Source of the DNA: Shimia thalassica
Lineage (GTDB): Bacteria; Pseudomonadota; Alphaproteobacteria; Rhodobacterales; Rhodobacteraceae
Assembly (NCBI RefSeq): GCF_001458215.1
Contig: NZ_CYTW01000001.1
Location: 1,240,001 to 1,304,000 of the forward strand
Reading direction: 5' to 3'
DNA length: 64,000 nt
Below are positions 1-9,705 of the stretch, piece by piece (the stretch's first letter is position 1; each line of letters starts with the position of its first letter). A model generated the notes under the pieces. It had not been told where the DNA came from, did not search any database, and saw only the letters and a program-made list of their open reading frames with translations. The translations under genes and the position numbers were made by a program.

Positions 1-1051
1 GTTGTAGCGGCGGTGTGGTGGATGGTGCGCCGGATCCGCGCAAAGATGCACTAAGCACGCTGTTTGTGGCCAGGGCACCCGCTGCGATGGCGGCAACCGC
101 AAGCACGGCAGAGATCGAGAGTGTGGGCAGGCCAGACAGACCCGCGCCCACGGTGCAGCCGCCCGCCAAGACGCCACCAAACCCCATCAGCACAGCGCCA
201 AACATATAGCGGCCTGTCTGCCTCGGGGTTTCAAAGCTCCGCCATTGAAAGCTCTTGAACAGGAGAGAGGCCAGAAGGCTGCCCGCGATCACGCCGCCGA
301 TCAGACCGACACCAAAGTTTGCGCTGACGGCGGTTGAGGCCACGGTGAAGAACAGCGAGTCCGCTGCGGGGGCTGTGAAAGACAGGCTTTCAAATGCAAC
401 GGGATCGAAATCGTCATAAAGCACGAACCCTGTTCCAACCCACGCCAAGGGCACCAAGGCCCCGATGGCGACCGCACCTAAAAGGCGCAGTAGTGTGTTC
501 CCGGAACGTACCGCAACAAGCAGGGCCACAAGTACGACAACAGCAACCCAAAGACCTGCGGGACCGGGCAGGGCGGCGTTTTCAAGGGAAACCGTGATAC
601 CGCCCAAGCCAACCCGCAACGGCGACAAAAGACCCTTCAACGTGGCATGTGCAACAAATGCAAAGATGAAAAGAACCATCAACGCACGAAGATTTCCGGT
701 TCCGCTAAGAACCGTGAGCCGAGATGCACAGCCTCGGGTCAAAACCATGCCTGCGCCAAACAGGGCGCCGCCCAGCAAAATGGCCACGACCGGAAGGTCA
801 GATGTCATAAAGCGGTGATCCCCGAACGAGATCAGCTCGGCGAACACGGCCACCTGTGTGCCGATCATCGCAACTGCCAAAGCGAGCAACCAGACGCCTG
901 CCGCGGCGCGCCGGTCATGACCGACCAAGGCACGTCGAAAACAGAATTGAGTGCGCTCTGCAAAGAAACCAAACAGGACGCCAACAGCCAGTGCAAAGAA
1001 CACTGTGACTTGCGGGGCGGTCAGGTTTTCAAATCCGAAGGTCTCGAACAT
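1..1051 (-). CDS. YeeE/YedE-family (TsuA-like) thiosulfate/sulfur transporter, partial
   Basis: A highly hydrophobic integral membrane protein of about 350 residues that is still open at the left edge, so only a short C-terminal piece can be missing. It shows the duplicated YeeE architecture. The N-terminal half has GFFAERTQFCFRRAL (Cys37) and GAGMVLTRGCASR (Cys108). The C-terminal half has LAGGCTVGAGLSGLPTLS (Cys near 300). Three cysteines in this arrangement are the hallmark of the thiosulfate importer YeeE/TsuA, where they relay the substrate through the pore, so sulfur-compound import is the likely role. The start is the ATG at 1051. The gene has its own upstream region with an inverted repeat at 1141-1157. 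Partners beyond the edge are not visible. Confidence 0.8.
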   Translation of the reverse strand, partial: MFETFGFENLTAPQVTVFFALAVGVLFGFFAERTQFCFRRALVGHDRRAAAGVWLLALAVAMIGTQVAVFAELISFGDHRFMTSDLPVVAILLGGALFGAGMVLTRGCASRLTVLSGTGNLRALMVLFIFAFVAHATLKGLLSPLRVGLGGITVSLENAALPGPAGLWVAVVVLVALLVAVRSGNTLLRLLGAVAIGALVPLAWVGTGFVLYDDFDPVAFESLSFTAPAADSLFFTVASTAVSANFGVGLIGGVIAGSLLASLLFKSFQWRSFETPRQTGRYMFGAVLMGFGGVLAGGCTVGAGLSGLPTLSISAVLAVAAIAAGALATNSVLSASLRGSGAPSTTPPLQ

Positions 1052-1140
1052 GGTTTTGTCTCGCACTGAGGAATTTTTTCCCACATGAAGACAAATTCAG
1101 ATTCTTTCAAGTGTTATGAAAAGGCTCTGGTTGCGCTGTG

Positions 1141-1157
1141 TTGGGATAATTTCCCAA
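1141..1157. promoter_or_regulatory. Perfect inverted repeat, candidate operator of the YeeE gene
   Basis: TTGGGA-TAATT-TCCCAA is a perfect 6+5+6 inverted repeat about 90 bases upstream of the YeeE-family start codon. Its spacing is typical of a dimeric helix-turn-helix binding site. No regulator gene lies beside it, so the assignment is positional only. Confidence 0.35.
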
Positions 1158-1191
1158 TTGGGTGCGTTGGCAGGTCATTTTGTTCTGTAGC

Positions 1192-1224
1192 CAAAAAGAA
1201 AGGCCGGACACTGTGGTCCGGCCT
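1192..1224 (-). terminator. Rho-independent terminator of the peptide ABC permease genes
   Basis: A 9-bp perfect stem (1201-1209 with 1216-1224) and a 6-base loop lie just beyond the stop of the DppC-like permease. On the minus strand the stem is followed by a T-rich tail (complement of 1192-1200). Confidence 0.8.
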
Positions 1225-1256
1225 GTTCAACTAAGTTTGGATTTGTCCTTTTTGGA

Positions 1257-2225
1257 CTAGCGACCACGAATTCGCGGGTCCAGCGCGTCGCGCAGACCAT
1301 CCCCAAGGTAATTCACACTCAGCACAGTCAGCGAGATCGCCATACCGGGCAGAACCACACGCTCTGGGTATTGGTCCATGCGTGGCACAGCGTCCGCAAG
1401 CATCTTACCCCAAGTCGGGAAATCTGGTGGAAAGCCGACACCAAGGAAGGACAGGGCGCTTTCCGTGATGATTGCTGTCGCAAGACCCAAGGTGGCCGAA
1501 ACCATGATGGGGGAAATAACATTCGGCAGAAGGTGCCGGCGGATGATCGCCCCGGGTCTTGTGCCGATCGAGCGCGCCGCCAGAATGAACTCTCTTTCTT
1601 TCAGAGCCAGCACTTCAGAACGCACAATCCGTGCGGTCTGCATCCAACTGGTCACGCCGACAACGCCAACGATGAGGATAAACATACCGGTTTCCGGCCC
1701 CAGCGCGCCGCGCAGCTGTTCACGAAACAGGGTCACAGCCACCAACAGAAGGGGCAGGATAGGCAAAGACAACACAAGGTCGGTCAAGCGCATCAGCGGG
1801 CCGTCCAGCTTGCGGAAATACCCGGCAAGAACACCAATCGTGGTGCCAATGGACAGGGCGATGATCATCGCGACCCAGCCAACAGCCATCGAAGTGCGGC
1901 CCCCGACAATCATATTGGCCAGCGCATCGCGCCCAAGGTTGTCTGTTCCCAAGGGATGCGCCCACTGCACCTTGGCATCACTGTTCCAAAGCACGGTATA
2001 GATCGGGCGCACATCCTTGTTCCGGATGTCGAGTTTTTGCGGATCAAGCGTCCAGATGTATTCGCCAAACAAAACACCCAGCGTGATCAACAGAAGGAAG
2101 GTGCCCCCCATTAATGCGCCTTTGTGTTTGCGGAACTGGTCCCACACATCGCGCCATTGGCTGTGGGGTGGTTCCATCTCGATTTCGTCGCGCAGGGCTT
2201 CGATTTTTTGCACGGGCTCAGTCAT
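1257..2225 (-). CDS. Peptide/nickel-type ABC transporter permease (DppC family)
   Basis: This 322-residue inner-membrane permease is the second of two that form the translocation channel of a peptide-type ABC importer. It has one N-terminal membrane helix (about residues 40-60), an extracytoplasmic segment and then five helices, as in DppC/OppC. The EAA loop that contacts the ATPase reads AARSIGTRPGAIIRRHLLPN. An in-frame upstream ATG would add 14 residues, but starting at 2225 gives MTEPVQKIEALRD, the usual DppC N-terminus, with an 8-base overlap with the preceding permease. Substrate specificity cannot be read from the permease; the neighbouring amidohydrolases suggest peptides or N-acylated amino acids. 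Confidence 0.9.
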   Translation of the reverse strand: MTEPVQKIEALRDEIEMEPPHSQWRDVWDQFRKHKGALMGGTFLLLITLGVLFGEYIWTLDPQKLDIRNKDVRPIYTVLWNSDAKVQWAHPLGTDNLGRDALANMIVGGRTSMAVGWVAMIIALSIGTTIGVLAGYFRKLDGPLMRLTDLVLSLPILPLLLVAVTLFREQLRGALGPETGMFILIVGVVGVTSWMQTARIVRSEVLALKEREFILAARSIGTRPGAIIRRHLLPNVISPIMVSATLGLATAIITESALSFLGVGFPPDFPTWGKMLADAVPRMDQYPERVVLPGMAISLTVLSVNYLGDGLRDALDPRIRGR

Positions 2226-3225
2226 AACGAATCCTTGGGTCCAGAACGCCGTAAAGCACATCGGCAATCAGGTTGAAGAACACAATCAACACGGCGATCA
2301 TGAAGGTCAGCGTTTGAACGCTGGGAAGGTCATTGGCAAATAGCGCATTCAAAAGCTGGTCTCCGATACCATTCACTTTGAACACCACCTCGGTGATGAT
2401 GGCACCGCCGAAAATGCCGGGGACACCCAGAGCAATCGCGGTAATGACGGGGATCATCGAGTTGCGCAGAACGTGCACCATGACAACCATCTTTTCAGGC
2501 AGACCTTTGGCACGGGCCGTGCGGACATAATCCTGGTTCAGGTTATCGAGCATCGACGCGCGCATGAAGCGGCTGATTTGTGCGGTTGTTTGCAGGGCAA
2601 GCACCATGACGGGCATGATCATCTGGCGCAGCTGGACCACAAAACTGTCCCAGTCATTCACGACATGCGTGGTGTCATAGACAGACGGGAACCAGCCAAG
2701 GCTTACGGCGAACACCATGATCAGAAGGGGGCCGGTAAAGAAAGGCGGGATCGAAAAGCCGATCATCGTGACAAAGGTACCGGCTTGATCAAAGATCGAA
2801 TACTGGCGATAGGCTGAGTAAATCCCGATAGGCAGCGCGATCAGCACACCCACGATATAGGACATGCCAACAACCCAAAGGGTCTGTGGCAGACGCTGGG
2901 CGACCATGTCCATAACGGGTGAGCGTGTCTGCCATGACAGGATGCGTTGTTTGCCTTCGGCAAAGGTCGTGCCGAACATATTGTCGAACAGGACCTGCGG
3001 TTCGACCCAGAAAAACTGGACCAGCCATTTCCAATACCGGATGTGAAGTGGTTCACCGAGGCCGAGGGCCTCGCGCATTTTCTCTTTTACTTCTGGCGGC
3101 ACGGTCAATGGCACCTGTGCCATTGGATCACCCGGAGCCAGTTCCAGAAGCAAGAAGATAACAAGGCTGATGAACAAAAGCGTCGGGACTGCAAGGATCA
3201 GTCGTCGGATCGTGAAAGTCAGCAT
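2218..3225 (-). CDS. Peptide/nickel-type ABC transporter permease (DppB family)
   Basis: This 335-residue permease partners the DppC-like protein downstream. It begins MLTFTIRRLILAVPTLL, the standard DppB start, with the first helix at about residues 9-30. The EAA loop is YVRTARAKGLPEKMVVMVH followed by LRNSMIPVI. It ends in DPRIRYD, the conserved C-terminal signature of this permease family. It lies downstream of the binding-protein gene, separated by a strong hairpin (3307-3340) that probably lowers permease expression relative to the binding protein. Confidence 0.9.
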   Translation of the reverse strand: MLTFTIRRLILAVPTLLFISLVIFLLLELAPGDPMAQVPLTVPPEVKEKMREALGLGEPLHIRYWKWLVQFFWVEPQVLFDNMFGTTFAEGKQRILSWQTRSPVMDMVAQRLPQTLWVVGMSYIVGVLIALPIGIYSAYRQYSIFDQAGTFVTMIGFSIPPFFTGPLLIMVFAVSLGWFPSVYDTTHVVNDWDSFVVQLRQMIMPVMVLALQTTAQISRFMRASMLDNLNQDYVRTARAKGLPEKMVVMVHVLRNSMIPVITAIALGVPGIFGGAIITEVVFKVNGIGDQLLNALFANDLPSVQTLTFMIAVLIVFFNLIADVLYGVLDPRIRYD

Positions 3226-3306
3226 TAAGGGCGCCCTTGTTGATCAGTCTTTTTTTGATGAGGCGGAAGTGCGTCGCATTTGGCAAGCGGACGCGTGCAT
3301 AAATTG

Positions 3307-3340
3307 AGAGGCGCCCCGATGCAATGCTCAGGGCGCCTCT
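3307..3340 (-). terminator. Intercistronic hairpin between binding-protein and permease genes
   Basis: A perfect 10-bp GC-rich stem (3307-3316 with 3331-3340) with a 14-base loop lies between the binding-protein stop and the first permease start. On the minus strand it is followed by CAATTTATG, not a clean T run. It is therefore better read as a partial attenuator or mRNA 3'-end stabiliser, as is common after ABC binding-protein genes, than as a full terminator. Confidence 0.65.
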
Positions 3341-3352
3341 TTTTGCGTCAAA

Positions 3353-5053
3353 TTACTTGATGCGATGCCAGTCTGCGATGTTCCACAGTTCGGAATCCCA
3401 AGTATTCAGAACCACGCCACCAAGGCTGTTTGCATGTGCCGATACACGACCACGGTCCACGAGAGGAACGATTGTGTAGCTGTCTTTGGTCAGCATTTCG
3501 TTCATCTTCTTGGAAAGTGCATAGCGTGTTTCCAAATCGGAAGTGCGGCCCAGTTCGTCGATCAAAGCGTCATATGCCGGATCACAGAAACGGTTGATGT
3601 TCTCACCCTGCCACTGCGAAGAAGGCTTGGGCTCGTTGCCACAACGGTACATCGACAGGTAAGCCTGAGGATCGGTGCCGTCAAAGTTGTTGGCGTACAT
3701 TTCAACGTCTGCATAGAACTTCTGGAAGGTGTCAGGCGAACCTGGGTCACCACCGAAGAAGACCGATGCGTTCAGGTTGCGCAGTTCGGTTTCTACACCG
3801 ATTTCGCTCCACCACTGTTTGATCAGCGCTTGGAAATCCTGACGCACGGCGTTTGTCGAGGTTTGGTACAGGATCGAAATACGAACGCCGTCCTTGGCAC
3901 GGATGCCGTCAGATCCTTTGACCCAGCCAGCGTCGTCCAGCAGCTTGTTCGCGCCAGCGATGTCTTGTGTCAGACAGTCAGTGTTGTCTGATGCATAAAC
4001 CGCAGGTCCGGGAACAAGGTTACAGGTCGGGCGACCGGCCTGACCATAGCCAATTTCAACCAGCAGGTTGCGGTCGATGGCCATCGACAGTGCTTTACGC
4101 ACGTTGATGTCTGACAGGAACGGGTGCGGTGCAGCAACCGTTGCGCGCGTGTCGGCATCAAGCGATGGCGACGGGTCTGTCATGTTCATTTCGAGACGCT
4201 CAACCAGCGAACCAAAGGCCGCGATTGGCTTGCCTTTGCCGCCTTCGGCCATTTTGGCCAGAACGTCGGGTGCCAGCTGCATGTTCCATGCATAGTCAAA
4301 CTCGCCGGTTTCCATAACCGCACGACCAGCAGAGGTCGCGTCGCCGCCGCCTTTGAAGGTCAGCGTGGCAAATGCAGGCTTGGCAGGATCACGATAGTTC
4401 GGGTTCGCCGACATCGAGATCACGTCATTTGGCTTGAATTCGTCAACTTTGAAAGGGCCGGTGCCGATCGGGCCAAAGTTTGCGCTTGTGCACTCTGGTG
4501 CTTTTGCACCCAGACAATCAGCAAACTGTGCCGCTTGAAGGATAGGACCCTGACCGCCCATGAAAGGACCATAGGGGTTTGGCTTGGCTTCAGAGAAGCT
4601 GACCTTAACAGTCAGGTCATCGATAACTTCGACGTTCTCGACACCTTCGTATTTGGCAAGCTGCGCACAGCCGCCTTCGGGGTGCATGCAGTAGTCAGCG
4701 GTGAACTTGACGTCGGCCGCGGTGACATCAGAACCGTCTGACCATTTCAGGCCAGATTTGAGTTTCCATGTGATCGACTTCAGATCTTCGCTCACGCCGC
4801 CATTGGCAACCGAGGGAATTTCTTCTGCGAGGTAAGGAACCAGAGCGCCATTCGGATCATAGCGACCCAGCGGTTCGATAACCAGCGAAGCCGATTCTAT
4901 ATCTTTGGTGCCGCTGGACAGATAAGGGTTCAAGATTGAGGGCGCTTGCCAGTAAATGATATTTACGTGGCCGTCCGAGCCGCGTTCTGCCATAGCCGCA
5001 GGGGCCATTACAAACGCCGCTGCAGCGCCGAGCATGAGGGATTTAGCCTTCAT
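3353..5053 (-). CDS. Peptide ABC transporter periplasmic substrate-binding protein (SBP family 5)
   Basis: This 566-residue periplasmic protein captures the ligand for the DppB/DppC-like permeases. The ATG at 5053 gives a classic Sec signal (MKAKSLMLGAAAAFVMAPA, cut near AMA) and has GGAG six bases upstream. A further in-frame ATG at 5074 would bury that ribosome site. The SBP_bac_5 fold is recognisable from SLVIEPLGRYDPNGALVPYL, LKSGLKWSDGSDVTAADVKF and, near the C-terminus, RNLLVEIGYGQAGRP. Size and motifs fit DppA/OppA relatives. The ATPase and hydrolases are transcribed divergently from 5347. Confidence 0.9.
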   Translation of the reverse strand: MKAKSLMLGAAAAFVMAPAAMAERGSDGHVNIIYWQAPSILNPYLSSGTKDIESASLVIEPLGRYDPNGALVPYLAEEIPSVANGGVSEDLKSITWKLKSGLKWSDGSDVTAADVKFTADYCMHPEGGCAQLAKYEGVENVEVIDDLTVKVSFSEAKPNPYGPFMGGQGPILQAAQFADCLGAKAPECTSANFGPIGTGPFKVDEFKPNDVISMSANPNYRDPAKPAFATLTFKGGGDATSAGRAVMETGEFDYAWNMQLAPDVLAKMAEGGKGKPIAAFGSLVERLEMNMTDPSPSLDADTRATVAAPHPFLSDINVRKALSMAIDRNLLVEIGYGQAGRPTCNLVPGPAVYASDNTDCLTQDIAGANKLLDDAGWVKGSDGIRAKDGVRISILYQTSTNAVRQDFQALIKQWWSEIGVETELRNLNASVFFGGDPGSPDTFQKFYADVEMYANNFDGTDPQAYLSMYRCGNEPKPSSQWQGENINRFCDPAYDALIDELGRTSDLETRYALSKKMNEMLTKDSYTIVPLVDRGRVSAHANSLGGVVLNTWDSELWNIADWHRIK

Positions 5054-5346
5054 TTTACACTCCATGTTGCGCACTTGCGTGCTTTGTGCGGTGACTTAAG
5101 TCATCACTCGCGATTTAAATTCATTAAGAGAAACAACGCAGCGAAACGCACAATTTGTGCGCATTCGCCCGAAACATCCCCTCTCAACTGGAACCATCAC
5201 AGACCAAGGTTCACAAAATTGCAACCCTTCGTGAGGGGGTGACGCGACGCAACGTAAGCTTCGGACGTCACCTGTTTGACACTTGGGCAGACCTGTCGTT
5301 AGCGTCTTGCCAGAGCGATTAACATTGGAAGTGGGGTGTCAGCGGC
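5054..5346. promoter_or_regulatory. Divergent control region with two perfect palindromes
   Basis: This 293-base gene-free stretch separates the binding-protein gene from the ATPase/hydrolase operon. TGACTTAAGTCA at 5092-5103 is a perfect 12-base palindrome lying about 40 bases upstream of the binding-protein start. A second perfect palindrome, CGCACAA-T-TTGTGCG, is at 5147-5161. Both look like operators for a dimeric regulator, but no regulator gene lies in this locus. I could not assign -10/-35 elements with confidence. Confidence 0.45.
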
Positions 5347-7167
5347 ATGTTGGATAACGCAATTGCGTCCATAGAAAACCTGCGGGTCGAGTTCGAAACA
5401 AAGAGCGGCACCGTCGTAGGTGTCGAAGATGTTTCGTTCAAAGTGAACTCTGGTGAAACTGTTTGTATTGTTGGGGAATCCGGCTCTGGAAAGTCCGTTT
5501 CCAGCCTTTCTTTGATGCGTCTGGTCGAGTTTGGCGGCGGTAAAATTGCGGGCGGCACGCTCATTTTTGATCGCAAGGAAGGCGAGGATATCGACCTTGC
5601 CGCAACCGATCAGGAGTTGATGCGCACGATTCGCGGCAACGAGATCGGGATGATCTTTCAGGAACCGATGACCGCCCTGAACCCGGTATTCACTGTCGGA
5701 AGACAGTTGACCGAAGGGTTGCGGTTGCACAAAAAACTATCAAAGGCCGAGGCAGAGGCCCGCGCGCTGGAATTGTTGCGCGAAGTTCGCATCCCTGAAC
5801 CGGAACGCCGTCTTGTTCAGTACCCTCACGAATTGTCCGGCGGTATGCGCCAGCGCGTCGTGATTGCCATGGCGATGGCGTGCGAGCCACGGTTGCTGAT
5901 TGCGGACGAGCCGACAACGGCGCTGGATGTAACCATTCAGGCCGAAATTCTGGCCTTGATGGACCGCCTCAAGCGCGAAACCGGAACCGCAGTCATGTTC
6001 ATTACCCATGACATGGCTGTCGTGGCGCAAATGGCGGACCGCGTGATCGTTATGTTCCGAGGCAAAAAGGTCGAAGAAGGCACCGTCGAAGAGATTTTCG
6101 AAAACCCACAGCACAATTATACCAAGGCGCTTTTGGCGGCAGTTCCGAAGCTGGGCGAAATGAAAGGCACGGATGTGCCAAGCCCGATGAAGCTGTTCGG
6201 CCACGAGAACCAGAAGATCGAGGAAATCCCCGGCACAAACGAGCCGATCCTGACCGTGAGCAATCTGACCACGCGTTTTCCTGTTCAGGGGGGATTGCTG
6301 CGCCGGACCGTGGCGCATGTGCATGCGGTCGAAGACCTGTCGTTTACTGTGAACAAGGGGCAAACCCTGTCGCTGGTAGGAGAGTCGGGCTGTGGTAAAT
6401 CCACGGCGGGTCGTTCGATCCTGCGTCTGGTCGAGCCGCAATCGGGGCATGTCGAGTTTGATTGCTGTGATGTTATGTCCTTGAACCAAAAGGATCTGCA
6501 CCGTGTGCGTCAGGACATGCAGATGATCTTTCAAGATCCGTTTGCATCCCTGAATCCCCAGATGGTTCTCATGGATCAGGTCGCGGAACCCATGCGCAAC
6601 TATGGCACTCACAAAGGCAGCGAATTGCAGGATCGTGTTGCGATGTTGTTCGATCGCGTGGAACTGCCCCGCAGCTTTATGAAGCGTTTTCCGCACGAGC
6701 TGTCCGGCGGACAGCGTCAGCGGATCGCGATTGCGCGCGCTTTGGCCTTGAACCCGAAACTGATCGTCGCGGACGAGGCCGTTTCTGCCTTGGATGTTTC
6801 GGTGCAGGCACAGGTTTTGAACCTGATGATGGAATTACAGGCAGAACTGGATCTGTCTTACCTGTTTATTTCACATGATATGGCCGTGGTCGAACGCGTA
6901 AGCCACCACGTGGGTGTTATGTATCTGGGACGGATTGTTGAAATCGGTCCACGTCGCGAGGTGTTTGAAAACCCGCAACACCCATATACCCAAGCATTGA
7001 TGAAAGCCGTGCCCATTGCGGACCCGCGTCAGCGCAAGTCGGAAAAGGATTTGAACTTCAAACCGATTCCGTCGCCGATTCATCCCATTGGATACGAGCC
7101 GGCCCCTAGCGAATACCGAGAAATTTCACCGGGTCACAAGATCCTGATCACCGATAGCGGATACTGA
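5347..7167 (+). CDS. Peptide ABC transporter ATP-binding protein, two ATPase domains fused (DppD-DppF)
   Basis: This 606-residue cytoplasmic protein energises the dipeptide-type importer. It carries two complete ABC cassettes in tandem. The first has Walker A GESGSGKS (residues 43-50), signature LSGGMRQRV and Walker [13 protein letters not shown]. The second has [23 protein letters not shown] and [12 protein letters not shown]. Each is followed by an oligopeptide-type C-terminal motif ([30 protein letters not shown]). In E. coli DppD and DppF are separate proteins; the fused form is common in alphaproteobacteria. It is divergent from the binding-protein gene and heads the hydrolase operon, with its stop one base before the next ATG. 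Confidence 0.93.
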   Translation: MLDNAIASIENLRVEFETKSGTVVGVEDVSFKVNSGETVCIVGESGSGKSVSSLSLMRLVEFGGGKIAGGTLIFDRKEGEDIDLAATDQELMRTIRGNEIGMIFQEPMTALNPVFTVGRQLTEGLRLHKKLSKAEAEARALELLREVRIPEPERRLVQYPHELSGGMRQRVVIAMAMACEPRLLIADEPTTALDVTIQAEILALMDRLKRETGTAVMFITHDMAVVAQMADRVIVMFRGKKVEEGTVEEIFENPQHNYTKALLAAVPKLGEMKGTDVPSPMKLFGHENQKIEEIPGTNEPILTVSNLTTRFPVQGGLLRRTVAHVHAVEDLSFTVNKGQTLSLVGESGCGKSTAGRSILRLVEPQSGHVEFDCCDVMSLNQKDLHRVRQDMQMIFQDPFASLNPQMVLMDQVAEPMRNYGTHKGSELQDRVAMLFDRVELPRSFMKRFPHELSGGQRQRIAIARALALNPKLIVADEAVSALDVSVQAQVLNLMMELQAELDLSYLFISHDMAVVERVSHHVGVMYLGRIVEIGPRREVFENPQHPYTQALMKAVPIADPRQRKSEKDLNFKPIPSPIHPIGYEPAPSEYREISPGHKILITDSGY

Positions 7168-7168
7168 T

Positions 7169-8332
7169 ATGCCCGAAAAATTGAGCCCGAGGGCGATCCT
7201 CGAAAAACTGGTGTCCATTCCAACGGTCAGCCGGGACAGTAACCTTCCGCTGATTGAATGGGTGGAAACCTATTTGAACAGCCATGGCATCACTGCCCAT
7301 CGTCACTATGACGAGACCAATGAAAAAGCGGCGTTGTTTGCTCATGTCGGACCAGAGACAGAAGGTGCCGTGGTTTTGTCGGGGCACACGGATGTAGTGC
7401 CCGTGGACGGTCAGCCTTGGGGAACGAACCCGTTTGAGGTGGTCGAAAAAGACGGCAAGCTTTACGGGCGCGGCACGTGCGACATGAAGGGGTTCGATGC
7501 CTTGGCGATCTGGACCCTGATCGAAGGCCATTACGCGGACTTGAAGCGGCCTTTGCAATTGGCGCTGAGCTATGACGAAGAAATCGGATGTTTGGGCGCG
7601 CCGCCTATGATCGAGGCGATGCAACCGATTGTGCCTAAAGCGTCGGCAGTCATCGTTGGTGAGCCTTCCATGATGCAGGCCGTGAGCGGACACAAAGGCG
7701 GTTTTGGCTATCACGTGCACATGCAGGGCTTTGAAGTGCATTCGTCGATTCTACATACGGGTGTAAATGCGATCCTGTACGGCGCAAAAATCATCGAATG
7801 GGTCAACCAGATGAATTCGGAAAGCATGGCAAAAGAACCGGGCGAGGTTGCTGCCAAATTCGATCCTCCGTTTACCACAGTGCACGTCGGAACCATCAAA
7901 GGTGGAACCGCGCACAACATCACGGCTAAGGATTGCTGGTTTGGCGTCGACTTTCGGGTGGTGCCCGGCGACGACGCCGAAGACTGGCGGGACCTGTTTC
8001 TGGCCAAAGTGGCCGAGGTCGAAGCCGAGATGCAAGCGGTTGTTCCAGAAACAAAAATTGTTCTGGAAGAGCGTTTTCAATTGCCCGGATTGGTGCCCGA
8101 AGAAAATGGCGAGGCCGAAGCGATTGTGCGTCGTCTGACCGGAGACAACGGAAGCCATGTCGTGTCCTACGGCACCGAAGGCGGACAGTTTCAAGAGGCG
8201 GGATACTCGGCCGTGATTTGTGGTCCGGGTGACATCGCCCAAGCACACCAGCCCAATGAATACCTGACCGTCGCGCAGTTCGACGCGGGCAAGGCATTCA
8301 TGGAACGATTATTGGTCATGTTAAAAGGCTAA
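7169..8332 (+). CDS. M20 metallopeptidase, acetylornithine deacetylase (ArgE)-like
   Basis: This 387-residue cytoplasmic zinc hydrolase of the ArgE/DapE/CPG2 family is expected to remove an acyl group from an N-acylated amino acid. Metal-site motifs are GHTDVVPVDGQPW, GRGTCDMKGFDAL and the general-base pair in SYDEEIGCLGAP; EGGQFQEAGYSAVICGPG near the C-terminus is typical of ArgE. It starts one base after the ATPase stop, so it belongs to the transporter operon. This argues for a catabolic role on imported N-acyl compounds rather than arginine synthesis, although true ArgE activity cannot be excluded. Confidence 0.85.
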   Translation: MPEKLSPRAILEKLVSIPTVSRDSNLPLIEWVETYLNSHGITAHRHYDETNEKAALFAHVGPETEGAVVLSGHTDVVPVDGQPWGTNPFEVVEKDGKLYGRGTCDMKGFDALAIWTLIEGHYADLKRPLQLALSYDEEIGCLGAPPMIEAMQPIVPKASAVIVGEPSMMQAVSGHKGGFGYHVHMQGFEVHSSILHTGVNAILYGAKIIEWVNQMNSESMAKEPGEVAAKFDPPFTTVHVGTIKGGTAHNITAKDCWFGVDFRVVPGDDAEDWRDLFLAKVAEVEAEMQAVVPETKIVLEERFQLPGLVPEENGEAEAIVRRLTGDNGSHVVSYGTEGGQFQEAGYSAVICGPGDIAQAHQPNEYLTVAQFDAGKAFMERLLVMLKG

Positions 8333-8338
8333 GACGTG

Positions 8339-9682
8339 ATGTCGGTATTTCCCATTTCTCTCACGAACCCCATTGAACACAACGCGCCGCTTCCCGAACA
8401 GGCGGATGCAGTTATCATCGGCGGCGGCATCATCGGCATCGCATCCGCGTACTATCTCGCCCAAAAGGGCCTCAAGCCTGTTGTGCTGGAAAAAGGCCGC
8501 GTTGCGGGCGAACAATCCTCGCGCAATTGGGGCTGGATCCGGCAGATGGGCCGTGATCTGGATGAACTGCCTATTGTTATGGAGTCCACGCAGCTCTGGA
8601 AAGAGATGGCGAAGGATCTGGATACCGACATTGGCCTAACCCAATGCGGGCTGACCTATTTTGCGCAAAACCAGACACAGACCGAAGGGTACGAAGACTG
8701 GCTGTCAAAGGCACGCGAGATCGGTGTGGACAGTGTCATGTTGTCTGCCAAAGAGGTCGATGCCAAATTTCCGGGCATGACGCGTCAGTATACGGGGGCC
8801 TTGCACACACCTTCGGATATGCGGGCCGAACCCTGGGTCACCGTGCCAGCGATTGCGCGGGCAGCGGTCAAGATGGGGGCGGTGATCGTCGAAAATTGCG
8901 CGGCCCGCGTACTGGAAACATCCGGCGGCAAGGCCAGCGGCGTCGTCACCGAAAAAGGCACCATCCAAACCTCGGAGGTGATTGTTGCAGGTGGATCATG
9001 GTCCACCGTGTTCCTGCGCAATGAGGGGACCAACATTCCCCAATTGTCGGTACGGGCAACCGTTGTTGCGACCAATGCCCTGCCGGATGTGCATCAGGGC
9101 GGCGCAAACGGATCGGATTTTGCGTTCCGGCGACGGCAGGATGGCGGCTATACCTTGGCGGCTTCGGGGTTTCACGAAACCTTTGTGGGGCCGGATTCTT
9201 TCCGGCATTTCATGACCTACCTACCACAACTCATCAACCAGCCATTTTCACGCAATTACCTGCCCATGTCGCCCAAAGGATATCCGGACGGATGGGGCAC
9301 CCGCCGGCGCTGGAAGGGCAGTGACGTTTCTCCGTTCGAGAACATGCGCATGCTTGATCCCAAACCCAACATGCGCAAAGTCGAGGAAATCCGCAGCACG
9401 TTCCAAGGGTTGTTTCCGGCGTTGGGACCTGTTGAAGTGTCCACGGCCTGGGCCGGTATGATTGATGCCATGCCCGATATCGTTCCCGTCGTGGACCGTG
9501 CCCCTGTTCAGGGGCTGTCGATATGTACAGGCATGTGTGGTCATGGCTTTGGCATCGGTCCCGCGTTTGGACGTATCATGGCGGATATGGTGACAGGTGA
9601 TGACATCGGGCATGACCTGAGTCGGTTCCGTCTGTCTCGGTTCAGCGACGGCTCGAAACTGGTCATGGGGCCGGATCTGTAG
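8339..9682 (+). CDS. FAD-dependent oxidoreductase (DAO family, D-amino-acid/glycine oxidase-like)
   Basis: This 447-residue flavoenzyme has an N-terminal Rossmann FAD motif, VIIGGGIIGIASAYYLA (about residues 27-43), then EKGRVAGEQSSRNWGWIRQM, and a C-terminal FAD-closing segment (ICTGMCGHGFGIGPAFGRIM). These are hallmarks of the DAO family, which oxidises the C-N bond of D-amino acids, sarcosine or opines. A GTG at 8336 precedes the ATG at 8339; the ATG is preferred. It lies six bases after the ArgE-like gene and before two amidohydrolases, so it probably oxidises an amine or amino acid released from the imported substrate. The substrate is not determinable from sequence. Confidence 0.85.
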   Translation: MSVFPISLTNPIEHNAPLPEQADAVIIGGGIIGIASAYYLAQKGLKPVVLEKGRVAGEQSSRNWGWIRQMGRDLDELPIVMESTQLWKEMAKDLDTDIGLTQCGLTYFAQNQTQTEGYEDWLSKAREIGVDSVMLSAKEVDAKFPGMTRQYTGALHTPSDMRAEPWVTVPAIARAAVKMGAVIVENCAARVLETSGGKASGVVTEKGTIQTSEVIVAGGSWSTVFLRNEGTNIPQLSVRATVVATNALPDVHQGGANGSDFAFRRRQDGGYTLAASGFHETFVGPDSFRHFMTYLPQLINQPFSRNYLPMSPKGYPDGWGTRRRWKGSDVSPFENMRMLDPKPNMRKVEEIRSTFQGLFPALGPVEVSTAWAGMIDAMPDIVPVVDRAPVQGLSICTGMCGHGFGIGPAFGRIMADMVTGDDIGHDLSRFRLSRFSDGSKLVMGPDL

Positions 9683-9705
9683 CAACAAAAAGAGAGGGGT
9701 ACATC

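Noticed and set aside
5740-6696. 318-codon open frame on the minus strand inside the fused ABC ATPase gene
   Set aside because: Histidine/glutamine-rich antisense frame with no motifs; the opposite strand has two complete ABC cassettes.
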